From contig CAVWPR010000048.1 in NCBI GenBank assembly GCA_963756815.1, positions 186,001-250,000 on the forward strand: 64,000 nt of DNA, read 5' to 3'. The notes under the pieces were generated by a model that made no database searches, was not told the DNA's origin, and saw nothing but the letters and a program-made list of their open reading frames with translations. Made by a program: the position numbers and the translations under genes. This document shows, piece after piece, positions 42,897 through 51,130 of the stretch (within the stretch, counting starts at the first letter, position 1; each line of letters begins with the position of its first letter). This DNA is from JAENVU01 sp963756815 (GTDB lineage Bacteria; Actinomycetota; Acidimicrobiia; IMCC26256; JAENVU01).

Positions 42897-43339
42897 GCTT
42901 CGCGTCACCCACGCTCCGACTGTCGACGTCGCAGTACGAGCGGATCGTGGGCCACTGCTACGCCGGTTTGCCCGACGAGGCCTGCGGGCTCCTCGTCGGC
43001 CCCGTGGTCGGTCCGGTCGCGGCGCGCGAGGCCGCGGGCTTCGTCAGCGAGGTGTTCCCGGCGACGAATGTCGACGCGTCGGCGCGCACCTACACCGTCG
43101 ACGGTCGTGACTACCTGCGTGCCAGCCGCGCCGCCGACGACCTCGGCCACGAGATCATCGGCGTCTGGCACTCGCACACCCACACCGATCCCTATCCGTC
43201 GCCCACGGACGTCCGTCAGGCGGTCGACCCGATGTGGGTCTACGCGATCGTGTCGTTGCGTGACGACGCGCCGATGCTGCGAGCCTTCCGCATCCGCGAC
43301 GGCGTCATCGCCGAGTGCTCCGTGGTGATCGACGGCTGA
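42893..43339 (+). CDS. mec: M67/JAMM metallopeptidase, Mec-like
   Basis: 148 residues. The JAMM zinc motif is complete: Glu in DEACGLLVG, then VWHSHTHTDPYPSPTDV, giving HxH...SxxD. Its place before cysO and cysM matches Rv1334 of M. tuberculosis, where Mec removes cysteine from the CysO-cysteine adduct. That role is inferred from family and synteny. The GTG overlaps the molybdoenzyme stop by 4 bases. Its 3' end overlaps the convergent DoxX gene by 35 bases. Confidence 0.85.
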   Translation: MSFASPTLRLSTSQYERIVGHCYAGLPDEACGLLVGPVVGPVAAREAAGFVSEVFPATNVDASARTYTVDGRDYLRASRAADDLGHEIIGVWHSHTHTDPYPSPTDVRQAVDPMWVYAIVSLRDDAPMLRAFRIRDGVIAECSVVIDG

Positions 43340-43757
43340 GCAGGTACGCGTCCACGCTCGGTGCCGGCGCACCGGCGACCACGAGCACCACCATCGTCAC
43401 CATCACGACGGGACCCACCACGAGGTGAAAGGTGCCGCCGTCGGTCAGTCCCGCGGTCAGCAGCGCACCGAGCAGGTTGAGCGCGACCAGGCCGGCGGCG
43501 GGACGGACCAGGAAGCCGGCGAGCACGCACAGCCCGCCGACGATCTCGATGGTCCCGGCGAGCGGGACCGCGAGCTCCGGGAGGGGCACGCCGTAGTGGC
43601 GGAAGTCGGCGAGCTCGCTCGCGTGGTCGGAGAACTTGCCCGTGCCGACACCGACGAGGAACACCCCGGCGACGAGTCGCACGGCCCCGACGAGTACCGC
43701 AGCGACGGGCCCACCGGGACGCGCGACGAGCAGGCGCCGCGGGATGCGATCGAACAT
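43305..43757 (-). CDS. DoxX family membrane protein
   Basis: 150 residues with four helices: AAVLVGAVRLVAGVFLVGVG, VPLAGTIEIVGGLCVLAGFL, AAGLVALNLLGALLTAGLTD and VVGPVVMVTMVVLVVAGAPA. The order and the GTGKFSDH segment after helix 1 are those of DoxX/SURF4-like proteins. In mycobacteria, DoxX joins SodA and SseA in a redox complex, but nothing here shows that. It lies on the opposite strand between mec and cysO and overlaps the end of mec by 35 bases. Confidence 0.8.
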   Translation of the reverse strand: MFDRIPRRLLVARPGGPVAAVLVGAVRLVAGVFLVGVGTGKFSDHASELADFRHYGVPLPELAVPLAGTIEIVGGLCVLAGFLVRPAAGLVALNLLGALLTAGLTDGGTFHLVVGPVVMVTMVVLVVAGAPAPSVDAYLLSRRSPRSTRR

Positions 43758-43855
43758 GGCGACACCGTCTCGCCGGGCCGCGGTCCGTTGCACACCGGCG
43801 TGCCGCGCGTCACCCGGGAATCATGACCGAATCAGTCGAGTTGTAGAGTGCCGTG

Positions 43856-44131
43856 ATGGCCGTGGAAGTCCGACTCCCCACCCTGCTGCGCCCGCACGCC
43901 GACGGTGCTGCGTCGGTGAACGCCGACGGCACGACGGTCGGTGAGGTCTTCGAGGCATTGACCGCGACCTACCCGGGCCTCTCGGGTCAGCTCGTCGACG
44001 ACTCCGGCGCGTTGCACAAGTTCGTGAACGTGTACGTGAACGACGACGACATCCGCTATCTCGACCAGCTCGCCACGCCGGTCACCGACCGCGACGTCGT
44101 GTCGATCCTGCCCGCGGTGGCCGGCGGCTGA
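43856..44131 (+). CDS. cysO: MoaD/ThiS-family sulfur carrier, CysO-like
   Basis: 91 residues, ubiquitin-like. It begins AVEVRLPTLLRPHADGAASV, contains TYPGLSGQLVDDSGALHKFV, and ends DVVSILPAVAGG with the C-terminal Gly-Gly that becomes a thiocarboxylate. In M. tuberculosis, CysO-COSH gives its sulfur to O-phosphoserine on CysM. ATG at 43856 is chosen over GTG at 43853. It is followed by cysM after 12 bases, so the two are cotranscribed. Confidence 0.9.
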   Translation: MAVEVRLPTLLRPHADGAASVNADGTTVGEVFEALTATYPGLSGQLVDDSGALHKFVNVYVNDDDIRYLDQLATPVTDRDVVSILPAVAGG

Positions 44132-44143
44132 CGCGCCGCACCC

Positions 44144-45079
44144 GTGAAGCACGAGAGCATCCTCGACCTCATCGGTGACACCCCGCTGGTCGGCATCCAC
44201 GCGTTGAGTCCGAATCCGGACGTACGCATCTACGCCAAGCTCGAGGGACAGAATCCCGGCGGCAGCGCGAAGGATCGCATCGCGAAGAAGATGATCGACC
44301 TCGCCGAGGCCGATGGCGTGCTGGCACCCGGCGCAACGATTCTCGAGCCGTCGTCGGGCAACACCGGGATCGGCCTCGCTCTCGTCGCGAAGCTGCGCGG
44401 CTACCGGCTGCGTGTGGTGATGCCCGAGAACGTGAGCGTCGAGCGTCGCCAGCTGCTCGAGATCTTCGGTGCCGAGGTCACGCTCAGCCCGGGGGAGGAG
44501 GGCAGCAACGGCGCGATCCGTCGTGCGCAGGAGATCGCCGACGCTGACTCCGAGTACGTCTTCCTCTACCAGTACGGCAACCCGGCGAACCCGCTCGCGC
44601 ACTACGAGGGGACGGGCCCCGAGATCTGGCGCGACTGCCCGGAGGTCGACGCGTTCGTCGCCGGCCTCGGCACCAGCGGCACCCTCATGGGCGTCGGTCG
44701 GTACCTGAAGGAGCAGAATCCGGACGTGCGAGTCGTCGCGGTCGAGCCGCCGGCGGGCGAGCTCGTGCAGGGCCTGCGCAGCCTCGACGACGGCTTCGTG
44801 CCGCCCATCTTCGACCCGTCGGTGCTCGACCGGAAGACGATCGTGCGCAACCGGGAGTCGATCGAGTGGACCCGTCGGCTGCTCGACGAGTGCGGCGTGT
44901 TCGCCGGCATCTCCTCGGGCGCGGCGGTGGCCGGCGCGTCGAAGGTCGCCGGGCGCATGGAGTCCGGCACCGTCGTCACGCTCCTCCCCGACGGCGGCTG
45001 GAAGTACCTCTCCTCGGGCGCATGGACGGACGACCTCGACGTGGTCGAGGAGCGCGCCAGCCGCATCAACTACTGGTGA
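44144..45079 (+). CDS. cysM: Cysteine synthase CysM (CysO-dependent type)
   Basis: 311 residues, a PLP fold-type II enzyme. The PLP Lys lies in LEGQNPGGSAKDRIAKKMI. The substrate loop EPSSGNTGIGLALVA and the phosphate-binding GLGTSGTLMGVGRYLKEQNP are present. The segment GLRSLDDGFVPPIFDPSV keeps the Arg that, by eye, matches the O-phosphoserine-selecting Arg of M. tuberculosis CysM. Linkage to cysO and mec supports use of CysO thiocarboxylate as sulfur donor, a route active under oxidative stress in mycobacteria. GTG start. Confidence 0.93.
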   Translation: MKHESILDLIGDTPLVGIHALSPNPDVRIYAKLEGQNPGGSAKDRIAKKMIDLAEADGVLAPGATILEPSSGNTGIGLALVAKLRGYRLRVVMPENVSVERRQLLEIFGAEVTLSPGEEGSNGAIRRAQEIADADSEYVFLYQYGNPANPLAHYEGTGPEIWRDCPEVDAFVAGLGTSGTLMGVGRYLKEQNPDVRVVAVEPPAGELVQGLRSLDDGFVPPIFDPSVLDRKTIVRNRESIEWTRRLLDECGVFAGISSGAAVAGASKVAGRMESGTVVTLLPDGGWKYLSSGAWTDDLDVVEERASRINYW

Positions 45080-45089
45080 CCAGCCGGAC

Positions 45090-46055
45090 GTGACCGAGAT
45101 CCCGGACGTCGGCCGGGCCGTGCACGTGCTGCGGCGCGGCGGGCTCGTCGGGTTCCCGACCGAGACCGTGTACGGGCTGGGCGCCGATGCGACGTCGGAC
45201 GCCGCGCTCACGCGGCTCTACGCGGTCAAGGGACGTCCACCCGATCATCCGGTGATCGTCCACCTCGCGGACGCGGCCGAGCTCGACGACTGGTCGGGCG
45301 CGGTGCCCGACCCCGCCCGTGCGCTGGCCGCGCACTGCTGGCCGGGTCCGCTCACGATCGTCGTGCCCGCGGCGGCCCGCGTCTCCCGCCTCGCGACCGG
45401 TGGTCTCGACACGGTGGGACTGCGCGTCCCGAACCATCCACTCGCGCTGGACCTGTTGCGCTCGTTCGGTGGTGGCATCGCCGCGCCGTCGGCGAACCGC
45501 TTCGGACGCGTGAGCCCGACGACCGCCGGGGCCGTGGTCCGTGATCTCGGCGCCGACGTCGACGTCGTGCTCGACGGGGGACCGTGCTCGGTCGGGGTGG
45601 AGTCCACGATCGTCGACTGCACCGGCGCGGAGCCGCGGGTGTTGCGGGTCGGCGGCGTGACGCTCGAGGTGCTCGCGTCCCTGCTCGGGAGCGTTCCCGA
45701 GGTCGGCGGCACGACGCGCGCGCCCGGGACGCTCGCATCGCACTACGCCCCGCAGGCCGTCGTCGAGCTCGTGACGCCGGACACACTCCGTGACCGGGCC
45801 GGGGAGCTGGACGCCGAGGGACGACGGGCGGGCGTCCTCGCGCTCCGGTCGGATCTGGCCGGCCTGCAGCTGCCCGAGGCGCTCGTCCCTCTCGCCCGCC
45901 CCGTCGACGCGATCGCGTACGCGCACGAGCTGTACGGCGCGCTGCGCCAGGCCGACGATCTCGGCCTCGACGTCGTGCTCGTGATCGCGCCGCCACCGGG
46001 CGGTCTCGGGCGTGCCGTGGCCGATCGGCTCGGTCGCGCCGCGCACGGCCATTAG
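45090..46055 (+). CDS. sua5: L-threonylcarbamoyladenylate synthase (Sua5 type)
   Basis: 321 residues. Makes threonylcarbamoyl-AMP for the t6A37 modification of ANN-decoding tRNAs. The YrdC domain (1-205) has GGLVGFPTETVYGLGADATS, KGRPPDHPVIVHLADAAEL, CWPGPLTIVV, GLRVPNHPLALDLLRSFGGG, IAAPSANRFGRVSPTTA and CSVGVESTIVDCTG. The linker RAPGTLASHYAPQA and about 110 further residues form the Sua5 C-terminal domain, distinguishing it from the shorter TsaC. GTG start 10 bases after cysM. Confidence 0.93.
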   Translation: MTEIPDVGRAVHVLRRGGLVGFPTETVYGLGADATSDAALTRLYAVKGRPPDHPVIVHLADAAELDDWSGAVPDPARALAAHCWPGPLTIVVPAAARVSRLATGGLDTVGLRVPNHPLALDLLRSFGGGIAAPSANRFGRVSPTTAGAVVRDLGADVDVVLDGGPCSVGVESTIVDCTGAEPRVLRVGGVTLEVLASLLGSVPEVGGTTRAPGTLASHYAPQAVVELVTPDTLRDRAGELDAEGRRAGVLALRSDLAGLQLPEALVPLARPVDAIAYAHELYGALRQADDLGLDVVLVIAPPPGGLGRAVADRLGRAAHGH

Positions 46056-46065
46056 CGTGCCCGGG

Positions 46066-46848
46066 ATGGGGCCGACCGCCGCGCCGATCGGCGTCTTCGA
46101 CTCCGGGCTCGGTGGTCTCACCGTCCTGCGGGCGCTCATCGACCTGCTCCCCGGTACGTCGACGATCTACTTCGGCGACACCGGTCGCTTCCCCTACGGC
46201 CCGAAGCCGGCCGACGAGGTCCTGAAGTACTCGCTCGAGATCGCCGACCTGCTCGTGGACCGCGGCGCGCAGATGCTCGTCGTCGCGTGCAACAGCGCGA
46301 CCTCGGTCGCGCTCGACGCACTCGCGTCGCACCTCGCCATCCCCGTCATCGGTGTGGTCGAGCCCGGCGTGCGGGCGGCGGCCGCCGTCACCGAGACGGG
46401 CCGGGTCGGTGTCATCGGCACGGTCGGCACGATCGCGAGCGGCGCCTACCAGCGCGCGGCCGCCCGCTCGGGAGTGCACCTCACGTGTGCGGCGTGCCCG
46501 GGCTTCGTCGAGTTCGTCGAGGCCGGTGACGTCGACTCCGACCAGGTGCACGTGCTCGCCGAGCGTCTCCTCGCGCCGGTCCGGCGCGCGGGGATCGACA
46601 CCCTGATCCTCGGGTGCACGCACTACCCGTTGCTCGCCCGCACCATCGGCGACGTGATGGGTCCCGACGTCGTGCTCGTGTCGAGCGCCGACGAGACCGC
46701 GTTCGCAGCGCTGCGCATGGTGGAGGCCACCGGCGAGCGCGCCGAGCACCGATTCATGACGTCCGGTGACGCCGAGCGGTTCGCCGCGCTCGGCGCCCGC
46801 TTCCTGGGCCCCGAGGTCGGCGCGGTGGAGGCGTGGCAATGGAGTTGA
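46066..46848 (+). CDS. murI: Glutamate racemase
   Basis: 260 residues. Supplies D-Glu for peptidoglycan. It has GVFDSGLGGLTVLRALIDLL, YFGDTGRFPYGPK, and the two catalytic Cys residues in LVVACNSATSVAL and LILGCTHYPLLARTIG. Located as in M. tuberculosis, where Rv1338 (murI) precedes Rv1339. The last 10 bases overlap the following MBL-fold gene. Confidence 0.95.
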   Translation: MGPTAAPIGVFDSGLGGLTVLRALIDLLPGTSTIYFGDTGRFPYGPKPADEVLKYSLEIADLLVDRGAQMLVVACNSATSVALDALASHLAIPVIGVVEPGVRAAAAVTETGRVGVIGTVGTIASGAYQRAAARSGVHLTCAACPGFVEFVEAGDVDSDQVHVLAERLLAPVRRAGIDTLILGCTHYPLLARTIGDVMGPDVVLVSSADETAFAALRMVEATGERAEHRFMTSGDAERFAALGARFLGPEVGAVEAWQWS

Positions 46849-47567
46849 CGGTGCTGGGCTGCTCGGGCTCGTACAACGCGCCGCCGGCGGGGGCGTGCAG
46901 CGGGTACCTGCTGCGTGACGGCGACACGAGCATCTGGATGGACTGCGGGCACGGCAGCTTCACGAACCTGCAGCGCCAGCTCGACCCCGGTGAGCTCAGC
47001 GCGGTGGTCATCACGCACGAGCACCCGGACCACTGCGTCGACATCTACGGGCTCCACGTGCTGCTGCGCTACGCACTGGAGCGGTCGGGCGTGCCGGTGT
47101 ACGCGCCCGCGGGCGCCGACGAGCGGCTGGGCACGCTCGCGCACTGGGGCGACACGTTCGCCTGGCACGCGATCGAGGACGGTGCCCGGGCCACCGTCGG
47201 CTCCATCGACCTCGCCTTCTCCCGGACCGACCACCCGCCGCCCACCTTCGCCGTGCAGGCGGCCGGCGCGGACGGCCGGCGCATCGTGTACTCGTCGGAC
47301 ACCGGCCCCAACTGGAGCGTCGACGCGTTCGCCCCGGGGGCCGAGCTGGTCCTGTCGGAGGCGAGCTACGAGCACGCCGACCGGCGGTCGCCGATCCACC
47401 TCTCGGGACTGCAGGCCGGTGCGGCCGCCCGGGCTGCCGGCGCGCAGCGGCTCGTGCTCACCCACCTCTGGCCCCGGGTCGACCCGGCGCTCGTGGTTGC
47501 GGAAGGATCGGAGGCCTTCGGCGACGCGGCGACGCTCGCCACGGTCGACCTGACCGTGCCGGTCTGA
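46839..47567 (+). CDS. MBL-fold metallo-hydrolase (Rv1339-like)
   Basis: 242 residues. The metal motif THEHPDHCVDIYG (HxHxDH) is near residue 60. SSDTGPNWSV and the final LTHLWPRVDP supply the other ligands. The N-terminus MELTVLGCSGSYNAPPAGAC is that of the Rv1339 group. M. tuberculosis Rv1339 has been reported as an atypical cyclic-AMP phosphodiesterase, so a role in nucleotide second-messenger turnover is possible but not shown here. It overlaps murI by 10 bases, or by 16 if GTG at 46833 is used. Confidence 0.87.
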   Translation: MELTVLGCSGSYNAPPAGACSGYLLRDGDTSIWMDCGHGSFTNLQRQLDPGELSAVVITHEHPDHCVDIYGLHVLLRYALERSGVPVYAPAGADERLGTLAHWGDTFAWHAIEDGARATVGSIDLAFSRTDHPPPTFAVQAAGADGRRIVYSSDTGPNWSVDAFAPGAELVLSEASYEHADRRSPIHLSGLQAGAAARAAGAQRLVLTHLWPRVDPALVVAEGSEAFGDAATLATVDLTVPV

Positions 47568-47611
47568 GCCGGCACCGATCCGCGCTCCCGAACCACGAAC
47601 GAAAGGTCCCC

Positions 47612-48349
47612 ATGGGCATCCGCAACGACGGACGCGAACCCGATCAGCTCCGCCCCCTCGCGTTCACCCGCGACTTCACGGAGCTCGCGATGGGCTCGGT
47701 GCTCGTCGAGATGGGCCGGACCCGGGTGCTCTGCACCGCGTCGGTGGAGGAGCGGGTGCCGCCGTGGTTGCGTGGCACCGGCAAGGGCTGGGTGACGGCG
47801 GAGTACTCGATGCTGCCCGGCTCGACGCCCGAGCGCGTGTCGCGTGAGGCGGCGAAGGGGAAGCAGAGCGGCCGGACCCAGGAGATCCAACGCCTCATCG
47901 GCCGGTCGTTGCGCGCCGTGACCGACCTCCGGATGCTCGCCGAGGTGCAGATCACGGTCGACTGCGACGCGCTCCAGGCCGACGGCGGCACGCGGACCGC
48001 GTCGATCTGCGGAGGGTTCCTCGCGCTGCACGACGCCTGCTCACGGTTGGTGGAGGCGAAGAAGCTCCCCGCCCACCCCGTCCAGGATCTGTGCGCGGCG
48101 ATCTCGGTCGGCGTCGTCTCCGCGCTGCCGAGCCTGGACCTCGACTACTCGGAGGACTCGACGGCCGAGGTCGACATGAACGTCGTCATGACCGGCGAGG
48201 GCAAGTTCATCGAGGTGCAGGGCACGGCGGAGGGCGCCGCCTTCAGCCGTGGCGAGCTCGAGTCGATGCTCGGCCTCGCGGAGCTCGGCATCGGCGAGAT
48301 CTTCGACCTGCAGCGCGAGCTGCTGGCGGTGCCGCCCCCGCCCCGATGA
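47612..48349 (+). CDS. rph: Ribonuclease PH
   Basis: 245 residues. A phosphorolytic 3'-to-5' exoribonuclease that trims tRNA 3' ends. It begins IRNDGREPDQLRPLAFTRDF and has GSVLVEMGRTRVLCTASVEE, GKGWVTAEYSMLPGSTPERV, EIQRLIGRSLRAVTDL, TVDCDALQADGGTRTASICG and DYSEDSTAEVDMNVVMTGEG. All conserved stretches are intact. Located as Rv1340 in M. tuberculosis. AACGAAAGGTCCCC precedes the ATG. Confidence 0.97.
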   Translation: MGIRNDGREPDQLRPLAFTRDFTELAMGSVLVEMGRTRVLCTASVEERVPPWLRGTGKGWVTAEYSMLPGSTPERVSREAAKGKQSGRTQEIQRLIGRSLRAVTDLRMLAEVQITVDCDALQADGGTRTASICGGFLALHDACSRLVEAKKLPAHPVQDLCAAISVGVVSALPSLDLDYSEDSTAEVDMNVVMTGEGKFIEVQGTAEGAAFSRGELESMLGLAELGIGEIFDLQRELLAVPPPPR

Positions 48350-48431
48350 GCTGCGCCACCACCCGGCTCGGCCGCCGCACGAGCGCAGCGTGGCCCGAGC
48401 GGCCCGCGCCGCAGGCGCAGGAGCGGGACGG

Positions 48432-49034
48432 ATGACGAGACGGATCGTCGTCGCCACCGCGAACCCCGACAAGGCCCGTGAGATCGAGGACGCGCTGGCG
48501 GGCCTCGACCTCGAGCTGATCCCGCGTCCGGCGTCGGTCCCCGACGTCGAGGAGACGGGCACCACCCTGCTCGCGAACGCACGACTCAAGGCCGAGGCGC
48601 TGCGCGACGCCACCGGCGAGGACGCCCTGGCCGACGACACCGGCCTGGAGGTCGACTCGCTCGGCGGCGCGCCGGGGGTGTGGAGCGCCCGCTACGCCGG
48701 CGAGGACGCCACCTACGCCGACAACGTCGAGAAGCTCGTCACCGAGATGGCCAAGGCCATGCGCAACGCGCGGACCGCCCGCTTCCGGACGGTGCTCGTC
48801 CTGGCCGGCGCCGACGGCTCGGAGGTGACCGTCGACGGGGTCGCCGAGGGGGTCATCGCGGACGCACCGCGTGGCACCGAGGGCTTCGGGTACGACGCGG
48901 TGTTCGTGCCGGCGGGAGGCCGGGGCCGGACCTTCGCCGAGATGACCCTCGCCGAGAAGCAGTCGCTGTCGCACCGCGGCCGGGCGTTGCGCGCGCTGGC
49001 GGCGCGGTTGCGCGAGGCTGACGCCTCCCACTGA
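48432..49034 (+). CDS. rdgB: XTP/dITP diphosphatase (RdgB/HAM1)
   Basis: 200 residues. Cleans deaminated purine nucleotides from the pool. It has IVVATANPDKAREIEDAL, ETGTTLLANARLKAEALRDA, LADDTGLEVDSLGGAPGVWS, SARYAGEDATYADNVEKLV, GTEGFGYDAVFVPAGGRGRT and FAEMTLAEKQSLSHRGRAL. All are catalytic or substrate-binding motifs of the family. Located as Rv1341 in M. tuberculosis. The 82 bases before it show no feature. Confidence 0.95.
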   Translation: MTRRIVVATANPDKAREIEDALAGLDLELIPRPASVPDVEETGTTLLANARLKAEALRDATGEDALADDTGLEVDSLGGAPGVWSARYAGEDATYADNVEKLVTEMAKAMRNARTARFRTVLVLAGADGSEVTVDGVAEGVIADAPRGTEGFGYDAVFVPAGGRGRTFAEMTLAEKQSLSHRGRALRALAARLREADASH

Positions 49035-49061
49035 CGGGTTCACCAGGTCAGGAGTCACCGG

Positions 49062-49985
49062 ATGCCGCTCGATCCCCAGGCCCAGGTCGTCATCGACATG
49101 ATCGAGTCGATGGGGGTCGGCGACCTCACGCCCGAGACCGATCCGGACGAGATCCGGGCGTTGATGAACGCCGCGGTGCTGCCGAGCGGCATCGAGCTCG
49201 CGTCGGTGACCGACCGGGAGATCCCCGGCCCGGGTGGTCCGATCCCGGTCCGGGTGTACCGGCCCGAGGGCGACGCGCCGAAGCCGGTCGTCGTCTACTA
49301 CCACGGTGGTGGTTGGGTGCTGGGCTCGCTCGACACCCACGACGGCACCTGCCGGCGTCTCGCCGACGGCGCGGACGCGGTCGTGGTCTCCGTGGACTAC
49401 CGCATGGGGCCGGAGGACCGCTTCCCGGCCGCGGTGGAGGATTCGTACGCCGCGCTCCGATGGGTGGCGGAGCACGCCGCCGAGCTCGGCGGCGATCCCG
49501 ACCGGCTCGTCGTCGCGGGGGACAGCGCAGGGGGCAACCTCGCGGCGGTCATGAGCCAACTGGCGCGCGACGGCGGTCCGACGATCCGGTTCCAGCTGCT
49601 CGTCTATCCGGTGACCGACCACGAGTTCACGTCGGTGTCGATGGAGGAGAACGCGGACGGCTACTACCTGACCCGCGACATGATGCGATGGTTCTACGAC
49701 CACTACCTCAACGATCCCGCCGAGGGCGACGACCCTCGCGTGTCACCGCTGCGCGCCGCGGATCTCGCCGGGCTCCCGCCGGCGTTCGTGCTCACCGCGC
49801 AGTACGACCCGCTGCGCGACCAGGGCATCGCGTACGCCGACGCGCTGCACGGCGCCGGCAACGCCGTCGCGATGACGATGTACGAGGGTCTCTTCCACGG
49901 GTTCATCTCCATGTTCGACCTCATCGACGCCGGCAAGGCCGCCTTCGACGACGCCATCGCCGCGGTCGTCGCCGCGGTGGCCTGA
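49062..49985 (+). CDS. Alpha/beta hydrolase, hormone-sensitive lipase family
   Basis: 307 residues. The oxyanion motif is VVVYYHGGGWVLGSLDTHDG, the nucleophile Ser is in LVVAGDSAGGNLAAVMSQLA, and the acid Asp is in LTAQYDPLRDQGIAYADAL. The final His is in YEGLFHGFISMF. This is the complete HSL (bacterial family IV) esterase layout. A preference for short or medium acyl esters is typical. ATG with CAGGAG upstream. No signal peptide. Confidence 0.92.
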   Translation: MPLDPQAQVVIDMIESMGVGDLTPETDPDEIRALMNAAVLPSGIELASVTDREIPGPGGPIPVRVYRPEGDAPKPVVVYYHGGGWVLGSLDTHDGTCRRLADGADAVVVSVDYRMGPEDRFPAAVEDSYAALRWVAEHAAELGGDPDRLVVAGDSAGGNLAAVMSQLARDGGPTIRFQLLVYPVTDHEFTSVSMEENADGYYLTRDMMRWFYDHYLNDPAEGDDPRVSPLRAADLAGLPPAFVLTAQYDPLRDQGIAYADALHGAGNAVAMTMYEGLFHGFISMFDLIDAGKAAFDDAIAAVVAAVA

Positions 49986-49993
49986 GGCTCTGC

Positions 49994-50551
49994 ATGGCGG
50001 TCATCGACCTCGCCGGCTTCGTTGCCGACCTCAAGGACCACGCCGTCGAGCACGGCTTCCACGTGCACGACGAGCGGCACTTCGTCGAGAGCTACTCCCT
50101 GCGACAGAACTGGGAGGTCGACATGCACCCCGAGGAGGGGTGCGACGGTCCGGTCGACCTCTACCTCTCGCTCGAGATCGACCCGCGTGTGCTCCTCGGC
50201 TTCGAGGACGCGGTGATCGCGGGTGACGGCCTCGACGACCCGCCGGACGAGTTCTACCTGCCGCTCTCGTTCACCTGGGCGCTGCCGCCCCTCCCACACG
50301 CGCCGGATCTGCTGGTGCTCGCCACCGACCTCGCCGCGGTGGGCGGTCCCGACCTCCCGCTGGAGGTCTCCGCGATCGACTCGTACCCGTCGGTGACGGA
50401 CGCGCCCGAGACGTCACTCCGGGTCGTGGGTCACCAACGTGTGTCCCTGTTGCGTATCCGCGACGGCGAGGAGGTTCCCTGCGAGACCCTCGATCGCTGT
50501 CTCAACGTCTCGCGCTACCTCCTGGAGCGCGCGCCCGGCTGGACCGGCTGA
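49994..50551 (+). CDS. Conserved hypothetical protein
   Basis: 185 residues, acidic, soluble, intact frame. I do not recognise a family. Visible features are an N-terminal helix (VIDLAGFVADLKDHAVEHGF), an ESYSLRQNWEVDMHPEEG segment, acidic strands with DPRVLLGFEDAVIAGDGLDD, and a C-terminal EVPCETLDRCLNVSRYLLER helix with two Cys. It starts 8 bases after the esterase and is probably cotranscribed. Confidence 0.7.
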   Translation: MAVIDLAGFVADLKDHAVEHGFHVHDERHFVESYSLRQNWEVDMHPEEGCDGPVDLYLSLEIDPRVLLGFEDAVIAGDGLDDPPDEFYLPLSFTWALPPLPHAPDLLVLATDLAAVGGPDLPLEVSAIDSYPSVTDAPETSLRVVGHQRVSLLRIRDGEEVPCETLDRCLNVSRYLLERAPGWTG

Positions 50552-50689
50552 CGGTGGGTGCCGTCCCGGTGCGGACGCGTGATCTCGTCGACCAGTGTGC
50601 GCTCGGGTGCCGAGCCGGTACCCGAAGGGACAGAGGTCGGCCGACCCGTGACGCGTACCGGTCGGTCGCCGTCTGCCAACATTGCGCCC

Positions 50690-51022
50690 GTGTCGATGCG
50701 CCAGGACTGCCGCCATTACGAATCCCGCACGTACTCCGAGGGTGAGACGGTGCGGAAGTGCCGCCTCGATCTCGCGCCCGAGGCGCCGTGGCGGTGTCCG
50801 GACGACTGCCCGAGCTACAGCCGGCGCATGTTCGACGCCGGGTGGCAGGTGGGCAGCGTCGGCCGGGACCTGGGCACACCGACGCCGGCCGAGCCGATGA
50901 GCGAGGACGTCGCCGCGTTGCTCGACCAGGCCGAGGACATCGTGAACGCCGCCGCGCCCGACATCCTCGCGGAGTTCGAGAAGCCGAAGCGCCGGTTCGG
51001 GAAGCGCAAGAAGCGCAAGTAG
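50690..51022 (+). CDS. Small Cys-rich protein of unknown function
   Basis: 110 residues from GTG at 50690, which puts the Cys cluster near the N-terminus; longer forms are possible. Four to five Cys occur in the first 50 residues (QDCRHYESRTY, VRKCRLDLAPEAPWRC, PDDCPSYSRRM), a spacing fit for a metal or Fe-S site. The middle is a helix (EDVAALLDQAEDIVNAAAPD) and the end is very basic (KPKRRFGKRKKRK), suggesting nucleic-acid or membrane contact. Not assigned to a family. Confidence 0.65.
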   Translation: MSMRQDCRHYESRTYSEGETVRKCRLDLAPEAPWRCPDDCPSYSRRMFDAGWQVGSVGRDLGTPTPAEPMSEDVAALLDQAEDIVNAAAPDILAEFEKPKRRFGKRKKRK

Positions 51023-51042
51023 CCCGCGCGCACGACGCCGGG

Positions 51043-51123
51043 TGCGAGCGGAGGGAGTCGAACCCTCACCCCCGAAGGGACCGGGACCTAAACCCGGCGC
51101 GTCTGCCGTTCCGCCACGCTCGC
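51043..51123 (-). tRNA. tRNA-Leu (UAG anticodon)
   Basis: Acceptor stem GCGAGCG/CGCTCGC, anticodon stem CCGGG/CCCGG around loop TTTAGGT with anticodon TAG, a long variable arm (CCCTTCGGGGG) and T arm GAGGG-TTCGACT-CCCTC. The class II variable arm and anticodon fix leucine. 3' A is encoded, full CCA is not. Confidence 0.93.
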
Positions 51124-51130
51124 GAGCCGG

